Source: Microbacterium allomyrinae (GTDB taxonomy: Bacteria; Actinomycetota; Actinomycetes; Actinomycetales; Microbacteriaceae). Taken from it: 64,000 nucleotides of DNA. The DNA is taken from positions 248,001-312,000 of the forward strand of contig NZ_JAGTTN010000002.1 of assembly GCF_020682705.1 (NCBI RefSeq). The letters are read 5' to 3'. A program made the translations under genes and the position numbers. Position 1 is the first letter of the stretch. Every line of letters starts with the position of its first letter. Below are positions 16,029 to 24,906 of the stretch, piece after piece. The notes under the pieces were generated by a model. It did not search any database. It had not been told where the DNA came from and saw only the letters and a program-made list of their open reading frames with translations.

Positions 16029-16991
16029 GTGCGCAAGATCCCCGCTGCTCTCGTCGTCCTGGGCCTCGTGACGGTCGGCCTCACCGGCTGCTCGCTGTCC
16101 GGTGCCGCCTCCGACTGCTCGCGTCCCACGGTCTCGGATCCCGAGACGATGGATCTCATCGATGTGACCGGTGAGACGGACGCCGAGCCCGAGGTCGAGG
16201 TGTACACGCCGTTCAAGGCCCCCGAACTCGCCTTCGAAGACATCGTGACCGGTGAGGGCACGGCGATCACCTCGACCGACCAGCTCGTCGTCATCGATGT
16301 CGCGCTGGTGAGCGGGGTCACCGGCGAGCCGCTCGTGGCGACGCCGTACGACGGGGACCTGACCCGGGTCTACCCGGTGTCGCAGTGGACGCAGAACTTC
16401 CCGGCCTTCGAAGACGCTCTCGATTGCGCGACCGAGGGGTCGCGCATCGCCGTGGCCCTCGCCCCCGGCGACATCGCCGCGGAGTCCGCCGCGAGCCTGG
16501 GTCTCGCCGAGGACGACTCCGCCGTCGCCGTCATCGACCTGCGCAAGGTGTACCTGCCCGCCGCGGACGGCCAGGACCAGTTCAACAGCGACCGCGGCAT
16601 GCCCATGGTGGTGCGCGCCCCGGACGGGCGCCCCGGGCTCATCATCCCCGAAGGTGCGGCACCCGAGGAGCTCTCGATCCAGACCCTCAAGAAGGGCTCC
16701 GGCGCCGAGGTGACCGGCGAGGTCCCTGTTCGCGTGCACTACACGGGTGTCGTGTGGGGCCAAGACGAGGCGTTCGACAGCACGTGGGACGCGCAGCCCG
16801 CATCGCTCACGCTCGATGCGCTCGTGCCCGGATTCGCGCAGGCGCTCGAGGGACAGACGGTCGGCTCCCAGGTGCTGGTCGTGATCCCGCCCGAGCTCGG
16901 ATACGGCGATCAGACGCAGGGCACGATCCCGGCGAACTCGACGCTGGTGTTCGTGGTCGACATCCTGGGTCTCGACGCCCCCGTCCAGTAG
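16029..16991 (+). CDS. FKBP-type peptidyl-prolyl isomerase lipoprotein
   Basis: The 320-residue protein starts with a lipoprotein signal peptide (KIPAALVVLGLVTVGLTGC; lipobox LTGC, lipidated Cys about residue 21), so it is exported and membrane-anchored. The C-terminal FKBP domain (about residues 215-320) is complete: VPVRVHYTGVVWG, FDSTWD, VPGFAQALEGQTVGS, IPPELGYGD and IPANSTLVFVVDIL. Residues about 70-200 look like a degenerate FKBP-like repeat (FEDIVTGEGTAITSTDQLVV). It should assist folding of extracytoplasmic proteins. A TAGACT box at 16017-16022 lies 6 bases before the GTG. Relatives lie beside pafA/pafBC in other actinobacteria. Confidence 0.93.
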   Translation: MRKIPAALVVLGLVTVGLTGCSLSGAASDCSRPTVSDPETMDLIDVTGETDAEPEVEVYTPFKAPELAFEDIVTGEGTAITSTDQLVVIDVALVSGVTGEPLVATPYDGDLTRVYPVSQWTQNFPAFEDALDCATEGSRIAVALAPGDIAAESAASLGLAEDDSAVAVIDLRKVYLPAADGQDQFNSDRGMPMVVRAPDGRPGLIIPEGAAPEELSIQTLKKGSGAEVTGEVPVRVHYTGVVWGQDEAFDSTWDAQPASLTLDALVPGFAQALEGQTVGSQVLVVIPPELGYGDQTQGTIPANSTLVFVVDILGLDAPVQ

Positions 16992-17064
16992 CGTTCGAAT
17001 CGGCGCCGCGATGGCCGCGCCCCGCTCGCTCCGCGTGGTATCGGCGGCGACCTAAGATGGGCGG

Positions 17065-18060
17065 GTGCCTGCCAATCTCGCTGCGAAGATCCCTCCGGAG
17101 GAGCGGCTCGTCAACCTCGTCGTCGCGCTCATCGCGACCGATCAGGGGCTGACGAAGGACACGATCCTGACCTCGGTCGCCGGGTACCGTGAGCAGAGCG
17201 ATGCCGGTGCGTCCAAGGATGCGCTCGAGAAGATGTTCGAGCGCGACAAGGAGAGCCTGCGCGGCCTCGGCGTGCCGATCGAGACAATCGGGGACTGGGC
17301 CGATCCCGACGACCTGCGTGAGGCCCGCTACCGGGTGCCGAGCGCCGAATACGAACTGCCGGAAGACATCGACTTCTCGCCGGCGGAGCTGGCGTTGCTC
17401 AATCTCGCCGGCGGGGTGTGGAGCGAGAGCTCCATGTCGGACGACGCGCGCAGCGGACTGCGCAAGATCAGGGCGCTCGGCGACATCGTCGACGAGCCCA
17501 TCATCGGCTTCTCGCCGCGGCTCAGTCTGCGCGATCCCGCCTTCCCCGTGCTGCAGCAGGCCATCGAGCAGAGCCGGGTCGTGACGTTCCCGTATCTGAA
17601 GCCCGGCGAAGAGGCGCCGCGCGTGCGCCGGGTGCAGCCGCTGGCGCTGGTGGAGTACGAGGCGCGCTGGCATGTGTTCGGGATCGACCTCGACGCCCAC
17701 GGCGACCGCACCTTCCTGCTGTCGCGGATCGTGGGACAGGTCGTGGTGACGCGCACGAGCTTCGACGCGGCTTTGCGCGACGGTGCCGGCGACCGCGCGC
17801 TCGCGGGGCTCGAAGAGGTCGCCGCCCGCAACAGCGCGCTGCTCGAGGTGAATCCCGGCACCGAGGCGGCGCTTCGCCTCGCCCGGCGTGCCCGACCTGC
17901 AGAGCAGGGGATCCGTGTGCCGTACGTCGACGTCCACATCTTCGCCGACGAGCTCGCCTCGTACGGGCCGGAGGTGCGCGTCGTCGAACCGGCCGTGCTG
18001 CGAGACCACGTCATAGACCGTCTCGCGACGACGCGCGAACTGCACGGAGGCGCATCATGA
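17065..18060 (+). CDS. pafB: WYL-domain transcriptional regulator PafB
   Basis: The 331-residue protein has an N-terminal helix-turn-helix (ERLVNLVVALIATDQGLTKDTIL), a central connector and a C-terminal WYL domain (RRVQPLALVEYEARWHVFGID). Together with PafC it forms the activator of the mycobacterial LexA-independent DNA-damage response, acting on promoters with RNA polymerase. A TAAGAT box at 17053-17058 sits 6 bases before GTG 17065, again leaderless. The stop overlaps the pafC start as ATGA. PafA, the Pup ligase that usually lies just upstream, is absent. Confidence 0.93.
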   Translation: MPANLAAKIPPEERLVNLVVALIATDQGLTKDTILTSVAGYREQSDAGASKDALEKMFERDKESLRGLGVPIETIGDWADPDDLREARYRVPSAEYELPEDIDFSPAELALLNLAGGVWSESSMSDDARSGLRKIRALGDIVDEPIIGFSPRLSLRDPAFPVLQQAIEQSRVVTFPYLKPGEEAPRVRRVQPLALVEYEARWHVFGIDLDAHGDRTFLLSRIVGQVVVTRTSFDAALRDGAGDRALAGLEEVAARNSALLEVNPGTEAALRLARRARPAEQGIRVPYVDVHIFADELASYGPEVRVVEPAVLRDHVIDRLATTRELHGGAS

Positions 18061-19019
18061 CCGCCCGCAGACCCCTGGTGGCGACAGACCGTGCGGCGCT
18101 CATGCTCCAGCTCGTGCCGTATCTGATCGGCAAGGGCGAGGTGTCGATCGCCGAGGCGGCCGACGATTTCGACGTGTCGCCCGCCCAGATGCGATCGATG
18201 GTCGAGAAGCTCACCGTGATCGGCCTGCCCGGAGACGGCGGGTACTGGCAGATGGCGAACGACCTGTTCGACATCGACTGGGACCTGCTCGACGAGCGCG
18301 ATCTCATCGTGATCACCAACACCGTCGGGCTGGAGCGCGCTCCGAAGCTCACCGCTCGCGAGGCCGCCGCGCTGCTCGCCGGGCTGCAGCTGGCTCGCGC
18401 CATCCCGGGCGTCGGCGACACCGAGCTCTACACCGGTCTGCTGGCCAAGCTCTCGCGGGGCGCGTCGGCGACTCCGGCCGAAGTCATCCTGGCGACCGAG
18501 CCGGTCGACGCCGTGCGCGATCTCGTGGCCGACGCGCTGCGGCGAGGCGTGGCGGTCTCGTTCACCTACAAGGCACCGGATGCCGCGCCCACGACGCGCA
18601 CCGTCGACCCGGTGAAGGTGCATATCGCGAGCGGCCAGTGGTACCTGCAGGGCTGGTGTCACCTGCGCGAGGCGATGCGCACCTTCCACCTCGACAGGGT
18701 GAGTGATCTCGAACTCACCGGAATCCCGAGTTCTCACGCAGGCGAGACGGCGCCGGGGTTCTTCGAGCCCGGTGACGGCGACATCGTCGCACGCGTGCGG
18801 TTTGCCGAGGCGGTGGCGCCTCTCCTGGGCGACTACATCGACCGCGCTACGCTCGAGACGGTCGACGGGGTGACCGTCGCGACGATGCGAGTGGCCGATG
18901 AACTCAGCCTTCGCCGCCTCGCGGCTCGCCGGGGCGGAGCAGTCGAGATCCTCGAGCCTGCGGCGGCCCGGCGAGCAGCGGCCGAGTGGGCCGAAGCCGG
19001 ACTCGCGCAGTATCGGTGA
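18057..19019 (+). CDS. pafC: WYL-domain transcriptional regulator PafC
   Basis: The 320-residue partner of PafB has an N-terminal winged-helix segment (EVSIAEAADDFDVSPAQMRSM), a linker, and a WYL domain with VKVHIASGQWYLQGWCHLRE and a following WCX-type C-terminal region (VARVRFAEAVAPLL, ATMRVADELSLRRLAARRGG). It is expected to heterodimerise with PafB and sense a DNA-damage signal, probably through the WYL domain. ATG 18057 overlaps the pafB stop by four bases, so equimolar synthesis is likely. The tat genes follow after 84 bases. Confidence 0.93.
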   Translation: MTARRPLVATDRAALMLQLVPYLIGKGEVSIAEAADDFDVSPAQMRSMVEKLTVIGLPGDGGYWQMANDLFDIDWDLLDERDLIVITNTVGLERAPKLTAREAAALLAGLQLARAIPGVGDTELYTGLLAKLSRGASATPAEVILATEPVDAVRDLVADALRRGVAVSFTYKAPDAAPTTRTVDPVKVHIASGQWYLQGWCHLREAMRTFHLDRVSDLELTGIPSSHAGETAPGFFEPGDGDIVARVRFAEAVAPLLGDYIDRATLETVDGVTVATMRVADELSLRRLAARRGGAVEILEPAAARRAAAEWAEAGLAQYR

Positions 19020-19103
19020 GCTCAGGCTCTCCGCTTGGCACTCTCGCAGTTAGACTGAAAGTCGACCCACCGCACCGAGAAGTACGACACGACGGAGTTC
19101 ATC

Positions 19104-19349
19104 ATGTTGGGCAATCTGAACGGCTGGCATCTGCTGATCCTGCTCGTCGTCATCCTGCTGCTGTTCGGCGCGGCCAAGCTCCCGGCGCTCGCCAAGAGCA
19201 TGGGCCAGTCCGCTCGTGTGTTCAAGGGTGAGATGAAGGCCATGAAGGAGGAGGACGGTGCCGCCGACCCGGCGACCTCCACCTCGGCCGACTCGACGGC
19301 CGCCGCTGCCCCCCGCCCCAACGACGGCACTCCTGAAGCCAAGCCCTAG
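19104..19349 (+). CDS. tatA: Sec-independent translocase subunit TatA
   Basis: The 81-residue protein has the TatA layout: one N-terminal membrane span (HLLILLVVILLLFGAAKLP) ending in the FGxxKLP hinge, an amphipathic helix (ALAKSMGQSARVFKGEM), and a disordered acidic/Ala-Pro tail. It oligomerises to form the conducting part of the Tat pathway for folded proteins. Placement between pafC and tatC is conserved in actinobacteria. A TAGACT box lies 48 bases upstream, and GACGGAG precedes the ATG. tatC begins 3 bases after its stop. No tatB is in the window. Confidence 0.95.
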   Translation: MLGNLNGWHLLILLVVILLLFGAAKLPALAKSMGQSARVFKGEMKAMKEEDGAADPATSTSADSTAAAAPRPNDGTPEAKP

Positions 19350-19352
19350 CGG

Positions 19353-20174
19353 ATGGTGGCAGAAGCCGGTTCCCCGCCCGTCGATGGGCCGGAGGCGCCG
19401 AAACGCGACAAGCGCATGTCGCTCGGGCAGCACCTCGTGGAGCTGCGCAGGCGGCTGATGTTCGCGGCGATCGCGCTGGTCGTCGGCATGGTCGTCGCAT
19501 TCCTCATCACCGACCCGATCATCCACTGGATCACGGGTCCCATTCGACAGATCACCGAGGAGCGCGGCGACAATTTCGCGGCACTGAACTTCACCGCGGT
19601 GACCTCCGCGTTCGACATGCGCATGCGCATCGCCTTCACGATCGGTCTGTTCCTGTCGGCTCCGGTCTGGCTGTGGCAGATCTGGGCGTTCATCATGCCC
19701 GGCCTCACACGCAAAGAGATCCGCTACACGGTGGGCTTCGTCGCGGCCGCCGTGCCGCTGTTCTTCGCCGGCTGCTACGTCGGCGTCCTCGTCGTCCCCC
19801 ACGTCATCGAGCTGATGTGGGGGTTCACGCCCGAAGGCGGCGTCAACTTCTACAACGCGCCGGACTACTACGACTTCGTCTTCAAGCTGATGATCGTCAT
19901 CGGCATCTCGTTCGTACTCCCGGTGTTCCTGGTGGCACTCAACATGGCGGGGATCATGTCGGGCCGGGCGATCCTCAAAGGCTGGCGCGTCGCGATCATC
20001 ATCGCCACGGCGTTCGCAGCCCTGGCCACCCCGGCGGCCGACGTCGTCAGCATGCTCATGCTCGCCGGCATCCTGGTGGTCCTCTTCTTCGCCGCTGCGG
20101 GCCTGTCGATGCTGTTCGACCGGCGCAAGGCGAAACGGGCCGCCCAGATCCTCCCGCCCGAGGCGAGCGCATGA
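19353..20174 (+). CDS. tatC: Sec-independent translocase subunit TatC
   Basis: The 273-residue integral membrane protein has the TatC signatures SLGQHLVELRRRLMF at the N-terminus (the cytoplasmic Glu that reads the twin-arginine signal), FTAVTSAFDMRMRIAF and PLFFAGCYVGVLVVP, with six hydrophobic segments. It is the signal-recognition subunit of the Tat translocon with TatA. It begins 3 bases after tatA and its TGA overlaps helY as ATGA at 20171, so pafC-tatA-tatC-helY is read as one unit. Confidence 0.96.
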   Translation: MVAEAGSPPVDGPEAPKRDKRMSLGQHLVELRRRLMFAAIALVVGMVVAFLITDPIIHWITGPIRQITEERGDNFAALNFTAVTSAFDMRMRIAFTIGLFLSAPVWLWQIWAFIMPGLTRKEIRYTVGFVAAAVPLFFAGCYVGVLVVPHVIELMWGFTPEGGVNFYNAPDYYDFVFKLMIVIGISFVLPVFLVALNMAGIMSGRAILKGWRVAIIIATAFAALATPAADVVSMLMLAGILVVLFFAAAGLSMLFDRRKAKRAAQILPPEASA

Positions 20175-22684
20175 TCGAACCCGGTCCGGCCGAACGGTAC
20201 GCGCGAGCGCGAGAGTCCGTCGAGCTCGACCGGAGCCATCCGATCACGGCGTCGTTCGCGGCAGCCCAGCGGTTCACACTGGATCCGTTCCAGCTGGCCG
20301 GATGCCGCGCGCTCGAGTCTGGTCGGAGCGTGCTGGTGGCCGCTCCCACGGGGGCCGGCAAGACCATCGTGGGCGAGTTCGCCATCCACCTCGCGATGCG
20401 CGAGCCGTCGGTGAACGGACACGGTGACAAGGCCTTCTACACGACGCCGATGAAGGCGCTGTCGAACCAGAAGTTCCGCGAGCTGCAGGAGGTCTACGGG
20501 GCTGACCAGGTCGGGCTGCTGACCGGCGACACCAACATCAACGGCAACGCGCGGGTCGTGGTGATGACCACCGAAGTGCTGCGCAACATGCTCTACGCGA
20601 ACTCGCCCGCGCTGCGGGGCCTGCGGTACGTGGTCATGGACGAGGTGCACTACCTGGCCGACCGGTTCCGCGGCGCAGTGTGGGAGGAGGTCATCATCCA
20701 CCTCGCGCCCAGCGTCCGGCTGGTGTCGCTGTCGGCGACCGTCTCCAACGCCGAGGAGTTCGGAGACTGGCTCGACACCGTGCGCGGCGACACCGAGGTG
20801 ATCGTCTCCGAGACTCGTCCGGTTCCGCTCGAGCAGCACGTGCTCGTGCGCGGCGACCTGCTCCCGCTGTTCGACGACCGCGCCGGTGTTGCGACGGCAC
20901 AGGTCAACCAGGAGCTGATGCGCATCCGCTCGGTCAAGGGATCGAACTACGAGAACAACCGGCGCGCGCAGGCATCGAGCAGCGCCCGCAACGCCGGGTA
21001 CGAGGCCTCCCGTCACCGTCCGCACAAGGGCGGCAGGAGGCCGGTGCGCTCGGCGAATGTGCAGCGTATCGAGCGGCTGGACAGGCCGGATGTCGTCGAG
21101 CTGCTGTCGCGCGCGAATCTTCTGCCCGCCATCTTCTTCATCTTCAGTCGTGTCGGATGCGACGCCGCGGTGCAGCAGGTGCGCCGCGCCGGCGTGCGGC
21201 TCACCTCGCACGAGGAGCGACTCGAGATCCGAGAGATCGTGGAGGAGCGCACCCGCACCCTCCACGACGAGGACCTCGCGGTGCTCGGCTATTGGGAGTG
21301 GCTCGACAATCTCGAGCGCGGCGTCGCGTCGCATCACGCCGGCCTGCTGCCGGCCTTCAAAGAGGTCGTCGAGGAGCTGTTCCGCCGCAAGCTGGTCAAA
21401 GTCGTCTTCGCCACCGAGACGCTCGCGCTCGGCATCAACATGCCCGCGCGCACGGTCGTGCTCGAGAAGCTCGAGAAGTTCAACGGCGAAGCGCGCGTCG
21501 CCATCACGTCGGGGGAGTACACCCAGCTGACCGGGCGCGCAGGGCGCCGAGGCATCGATGTCGAGGGGCATGCCGTCGTCCAATGGACGGAGGGGCTCGA
21601 CCCGCAGGCGGTCGCCGCGCTGGCCTCGCGCCGCACCTACCCGCTCAATTCGAGCTTCCGCCCGACGTACAACATGGCCGTGAACCTCATCGATCAGTTC
21701 GGGCGCGCGAAGGCGCGCGAGATCCTCGAGTCCTCGTTCGCGCAGTTCCAGGCCGATCGCGCGGTCGTGGGGCTCGCGCGCCAGGTGCGAGAGCAGGAGG
21801 AGTCGCTCGCGGGCTACGCCACCGCGATGACGTGCGACAAGGGCGATTTCGCCGAGTACGCCGCGATCCGGCGAGAGCTGAGCGACCTCGAGAAGATCAA
21901 CCGCAGAGATGTGAGTGCGTCCCATCGCACCAGGGACGAGCGGCAGCGGCAGATCGCGGGCCTGCGCAAGCGGATGCAGCGCCACTCCTGCAACCAGTGT
22001 CCCGACCGCGAGCACCACGCGCGATGGGCCGAGCGCTACTACAAGCTCAAGCGCACGATCGACAAGATGCGTCAGCAGATCGATACGCGCACGGGCACGG
22101 TGGCGCGCATCTTCGACCGCGTCGTCGATGTGCTCGCAGAGCTCGACTACGTCCGATCGGCCGACGACGGCACGACGGCGCTCACGCCCGCCGGTCGCAC
22201 GATGCGGCGCATCTACGGCGAACGCGACCTCCTCGTGGCGGAATCGCTTCGGCGCGGAATCTGGAAGGACTTGGATGCCGCGTCGCTCGCGGCCCTCGCC
22301 TGCTCGCTCGTGTACGAGCCGCGCCGCGACGATGCGGGCCCCGGTGAGCGCGGTCTTCCGCGGGGCGCGTTCCGGCCCGCCTTCGCAGCCACGATCGAGC
22401 TATGGCAGGCCCTGGACGATCTGGAGCGCGAGCACAGGCTCCCGGGTTCCGAGCCGATCTCCTCGGGCCTGGCACCGGCGATGCACTCGTGGGCGCGAGG
22501 GGCGATGCTCGACCGCGTGCTCGTCGAGGCCGATATGGCCGCGGGCGACTTCGTGCGCTGGGCGAAGCAGACCATCGATCTGCTCGACCAGCTCTCGCTC
22601 GTCGCGGATCAGCCGATCGCGTCCACCGCCCGCAAGGCGCTGGACGCCGTCCGCCGCGGCATCGTCGCCTACTCGACGGTCTGA
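20171..22684 (+). CDS. helY: Ski2/Mtr4-like superfamily 2 RNA helicase HelY
   Basis: The 837-residue helicase carries Walker A AAPTGAGKT (residues 57-65), TTPMKALSNQKF, GDTNINGNA, motif II VMDEVHYLAD (DEVH), LSATVSNAEEF, and in the second RecA domain VFATETLALGINMPARTV and QLTGRAGRRGID. A Cys-rich insert (HSCNQCPDREHHARW) and a long C-terminal helical domain follow, as in the HelY/Ski2-Mtr4 family. It probably unwinds structured RNA for decay. It overlaps tatC by four bases and is followed by a hairpin at 22712. Location after tatC matches mycobacteria. Confidence 0.94.
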   Translation: MIEPGPAERYARARESVELDRSHPITASFAAAQRFTLDPFQLAGCRALESGRSVLVAAPTGAGKTIVGEFAIHLAMREPSVNGHGDKAFYTTPMKALSNQKFRELQEVYGADQVGLLTGDTNINGNARVVVMTTEVLRNMLYANSPALRGLRYVVMDEVHYLADRFRGAVWEEVIIHLAPSVRLVSLSATVSNAEEFGDWLDTVRGDTEVIVSETRPVPLEQHVLVRGDLLPLFDDRAGVATAQVNQELMRIRSVKGSNYENNRRAQASSSARNAGYEASRHRPHKGGRRPVRSANVQRIERLDRPDVVELLSRANLLPAIFFIFSRVGCDAAVQQVRRAGVRLTSHEERLEIREIVEERTRTLHDEDLAVLGYWEWLDNLERGVASHHAGLLPAFKEVVEELFRRKLVKVVFATETLALGINMPARTVVLEKLEKFNGEARVAITSGEYTQLTGRAGRRGIDVEGHAVVQWTEGLDPQAVAALASRRTYPLNSSFRPTYNMAVNLIDQFGRAKAREILESSFAQFQADRAVVGLARQVREQEESLAGYATAMTCDKGDFAEYAAIRRELSDLEKINRRDVSASHRTRDERQRQIAGLRKRMQRHSCNQCPDREHHARWAERYYKLKRTIDKMRQQIDTRTGTVARIFDRVVDVLAELDYVRSADDGTTALTPAGRTMRRIYGERDLLVAESLRRGIWKDLDAASLAALACSLVYEPRRDDAGPGERGLPRGAFRPAFAATIELWQALDDLEREHRLPGSEPISSGLAPAMHSWARGAMLDRVLVEADMAAGDFVRWAKQTIDLLDQLSLVADQPIASTARKALDAVRRGIVAYSTV

Positions 22685-22711
22685 ACGCCTCCTGGCCAGA
22701 GTCGAGAACTG

Positions 22712-22736
22712 AGGCCGTCAGGCGGGCTGACGGCCT
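22712..22736 (+). terminator. Terminator after helY
   Basis: A 10-base-pair perfect stem (AGGCCGTCAG/CTGACGGCCT) with loop GCGGG is followed by TGTTCTC. Confidence 0.75.
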
Positions 22737-22801
22737 TGTTCTCGTGCGGCCGCAGCATCGCCGGATCGCGACACAGCGTCAGTGGGCGCCGGGCGCTCGC
22801 T

Positions 22802-22807
22802 TAGGGT
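22802..22807 (+). promoter_or_regulatory. -10-like TAGGGT box for lnt
   Basis: TAGGGT lies 7 bases before GTG 22815. It decides the start: the in-frame GTG at 22782 would be upstream of this box and adds a non-conserved extension. Confidence 0.4.
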
Positions 22808-22814
22808 GGATTCC

Positions 22815-24374
22815 GTGCCCACCGCCCGCCCGGACCTTCCCCGCCCGGTGCTGCCGCTGTGGGCCGCCGTCATCGCTGCGGCTGCCGGTGGCCTCGCCCT
22901 CACGCTCGCCTTTCCCGCGGTCGCATGGTGGCCGATGGTGTTCGTCGCCATCCCGTTGACCCTGCTGAGCCTGATCGGCCGACGCGTCTGGGGAGCGGCG
23001 CTGGTGGGCCTGGTCTTCGGCCTCGCGTTCTTCCTCGTGAACGTGTCGTTCACGGCTCGCTATCTCGGTCCGATTCCCTGGCTGGCACTGTCCACCCTCG
23101 AGGCGCTGATCACCGCGGCGGGCGCGATCCCCATCGCGCTGGCGTATCGCTGGCTCCCGCGCGTGCGCGCAGGTGCCTGGGCGCGGCTGGTCGCCCTTCC
23201 GGCGCTCGTCGCGGCGCTCTGGGTCCTCCGCGAGCAGGTGCTCGGCACGTGGCCGTACGGGGGCTTCCCGTGGGGGAGGGTCGGCATCACCCAGGCAGAC
23301 AGCCCGCTCGCGAGCGTCGCATCGTGGGTCGGAGTCGCCGGCTTGTCGTTCCTCATCGTCATGGTCTGCGCGGGCGTCGTGGAATGGGTGCGGCTCCGCC
23401 GCCACCGCGACCCGCGCTCCGCCATCCCTGTGCTCGTGGTGGGACTGCTGATCTTCGCGCTCCCGCAGTTTCCGACGACGGATGCCGGCACCATGCGCGT
23501 CGGCGCGGTGCAGGGCAATGGTCCCGCCGGCTACTTCGACGAGCGTGGCCGCAACGACGTGCTGAACGCCCAACTGGCCGCGACCGCTCCGCTGTTCGGC
23601 GAGGACCTCGACGTGCTGTTGTGGCCGGAAGGCGGCGTCGACTCCGATCCGACCACCGACGAGAGCACCGCGCGAACCCTCGATGCGCTGGCCGAGCGCA
23701 TCGACGCCCCCCTCGTGATCGCGGCGATCACCCAGCGCGGAGACGAGTACTTCAACTCGTCGCTGCTGTGGGAGCAGAATGCCGAGAATCCGGTCGATGT
23801 GTACGACAAGCGGCATCCGGTGCCGTTCGGCGAGTATGTGCCCGATCGCGGGCTGTACCGCCTCTTCGCTCCGGATCTGATCGATCTCATCCAGCGAGAG
23901 TTCGAACCCGGCACCGTGCGGCCGTTCTTCGAGGTCGACGGCGTCGGCGTCGGGCTCGCGATCTGCTTCGATGTGATCTACGACGACGTCATCTGGGACG
24001 GCGCATCGGACGGGGCCGAGATCTTCATGTTCCAGACCAACAACGCGGACTTCCGCGGGACGGATGAGAACCTGCAGCAGCTCGCGTTCGCCCGCATGCG
24101 CGCTGTCGAGACGGGTCGCTCGGTCGTCAACATCTCGACCGTCGGGACGAGCCAGGTGATCGCCCCGGACGGTTCCGAGATCGCGGCGATCGACGCCGAC
24201 ACGGCCGGGCACATGCTCGAGGACGTGCCGCTGCGCACCGGTCTCACACCCGCTGTGATCCTGGGCGCCGCGATTCAACTGGTCCTGGTGTGGGGTGGGG
24301 TGCTCGCGCTCGTCGCTCTCGGCGTCCTCGGACGATTGCGCTCGCGCGGGCACGCGAAAACGCCGACCCCGTAG
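22815..24374 (+). CDS. lnt: Apolipoprotein N-acyltransferase
   Basis: The 519-residue protein has about six N-terminal membrane spans (residues about 10-215) followed by an extracytoplasmic nitrilase-fold domain. The catalytic triad is visible: Glu in LLWPEGGVD, Lys in YDKRHPVPFGEYVP and Cys in GLAICFDVIYDD. It N-acylates the lipidated cysteine of lipoproteins after Lgt and LspA. The window also encodes Lgt (59294-60271) and at least two lipoproteins. It ends with one more hydrophobic span. A terminator hairpin overlaps its stop codon at 24359-24384. Confidence 0.94.
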   Translation: MPTARPDLPRPVLPLWAAVIAAAAGGLALTLAFPAVAWWPMVFVAIPLTLLSLIGRRVWGAALVGLVFGLAFFLVNVSFTARYLGPIPWLALSTLEALITAAGAIPIALAYRWLPRVRAGAWARLVALPALVAALWVLREQVLGTWPYGGFPWGRVGITQADSPLASVASWVGVAGLSFLIVMVCAGVVEWVRLRRHRDPRSAIPVLVVGLLIFALPQFPTTDAGTMRVGAVQGNGPAGYFDERGRNDVLNAQLAATAPLFGEDLDVLLWPEGGVDSDPTTDESTARTLDALAERIDAPLVIAAITQRGDEYFNSSLLWEQNAENPVDVYDKRHPVPFGEYVPDRGLYRLFAPDLIDLIQREFEPGTVRPFFEVDGVGVGLAICFDVIYDDVIWDGASDGAEIFMFQTNNADFRGTDENLQQLAFARMRAVETGRSVVNISTVGTSQVIAPDGSEIAAIDADTAGHMLEDVPLRTGLTPAVILGAAIQLVLVWGGVLALVALGVLGRLRSRGHAKTPTP

Positions 24375-24384
24375 GGTCGGCGTT
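24359..24384. terminator. Bidirectional terminator between lnt and rbpA
   Basis: AACGCCGACCC pairs with GGGTCGGCGTT around loop CGTA; A-rich bases precede and the lnt TAG lies within the loop side. It serves convergent lnt (+) and rbpA (-). Confidence 0.8.
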
Positions 24385-24401
24385 GCGCGGTGCGTCTGGG
24401 A

Positions 24402-24782
24402 TCAGGCGCTGATCTTGTCGACGGCGTCCTGGGTGGCGCCGCGGCGGGCACGCACGAAGGCGAGGCGCTCCTCGAGGAGCTCTTCGAGCTCGGGGATCGT
24501 GCGGCGCTCCAGCAGCATGTCCCAGTGACTGCGCGGGATCTTGTCGCCGGAGTGGTCGACGGTAGCGGTGCCGTCGCCGACGCGGAGCAGGGCTTCTGCG
24601 CCGCAGGTGCGGCACTCCCATGCCGGAGGCACGTCGGCGTCTGCCGCGAATGTCAGTGTGGTGTCACGTCCACACGTTGCACACGTGTAGATGTGCTGTG
24701 CACGCTCATGGAAAACGACGCCCTCTTCGCTCTGTAGGCTCTGGGCGCCGAGTCGGATGCCGCGCAGGCTGCGGTCTGCCAT
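24402..24782 (-). CDS. rbpA: RNA polymerase-binding protein RbpA
   Basis: The 126-residue actinobacterial transcription factor begins MADRSLRGIRLGAQSL, has a zinc-binding core with YTCATCGRD and AWECRTCG, a basic linker, and the C-terminal sigma-interaction domain (HWDMLLERRTIPELEELLEE). It stabilises RNA polymerase with the primary sigma factor and strengthens open complexes. Upstream on the minus strand GAGAGGACC provides the ribosome binding site and TATACCTATA-like sequence around 24804-24816 a probable -10. The gene is convergent to lnt. Confidence 0.96.
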   Translation of the reverse strand: MADRSLRGIRLGAQSLQSEEGVVFHERAQHIYTCATCGRDTTLTFAADADVPPAWECRTCGAEALLRVGDGTATVDHSGDKIPRSHWDMLLERRTIPELEELLEERLAFVRARRGATQDAVDKISA

Positions 24783-24906
24783 TTTGTGGTCCTCTCGTCG
24801 CTGTATAGGTATAACGAAGGGACCTGTGCGGATCATCCGAAGGGGCCCCGTTCACCCTCCATTCACAGTGGATCCACAGCGGGGGAGTAGGGCACGCTGG
24901 CGCCCG

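Noticed and set aside
17328..18737. Minus-strand open frames opposite pafB/pafC
   Set aside because: Shadows of well-supported WYL regulators; no ribosome binding site or motif.
19035..19043. TTGGCACTC upstream of tatA resembling half of a CIRCE heat-shock operator
   Set aside because: The inverted second half (GAGTGCCAA) is missing, so it is probably chance.
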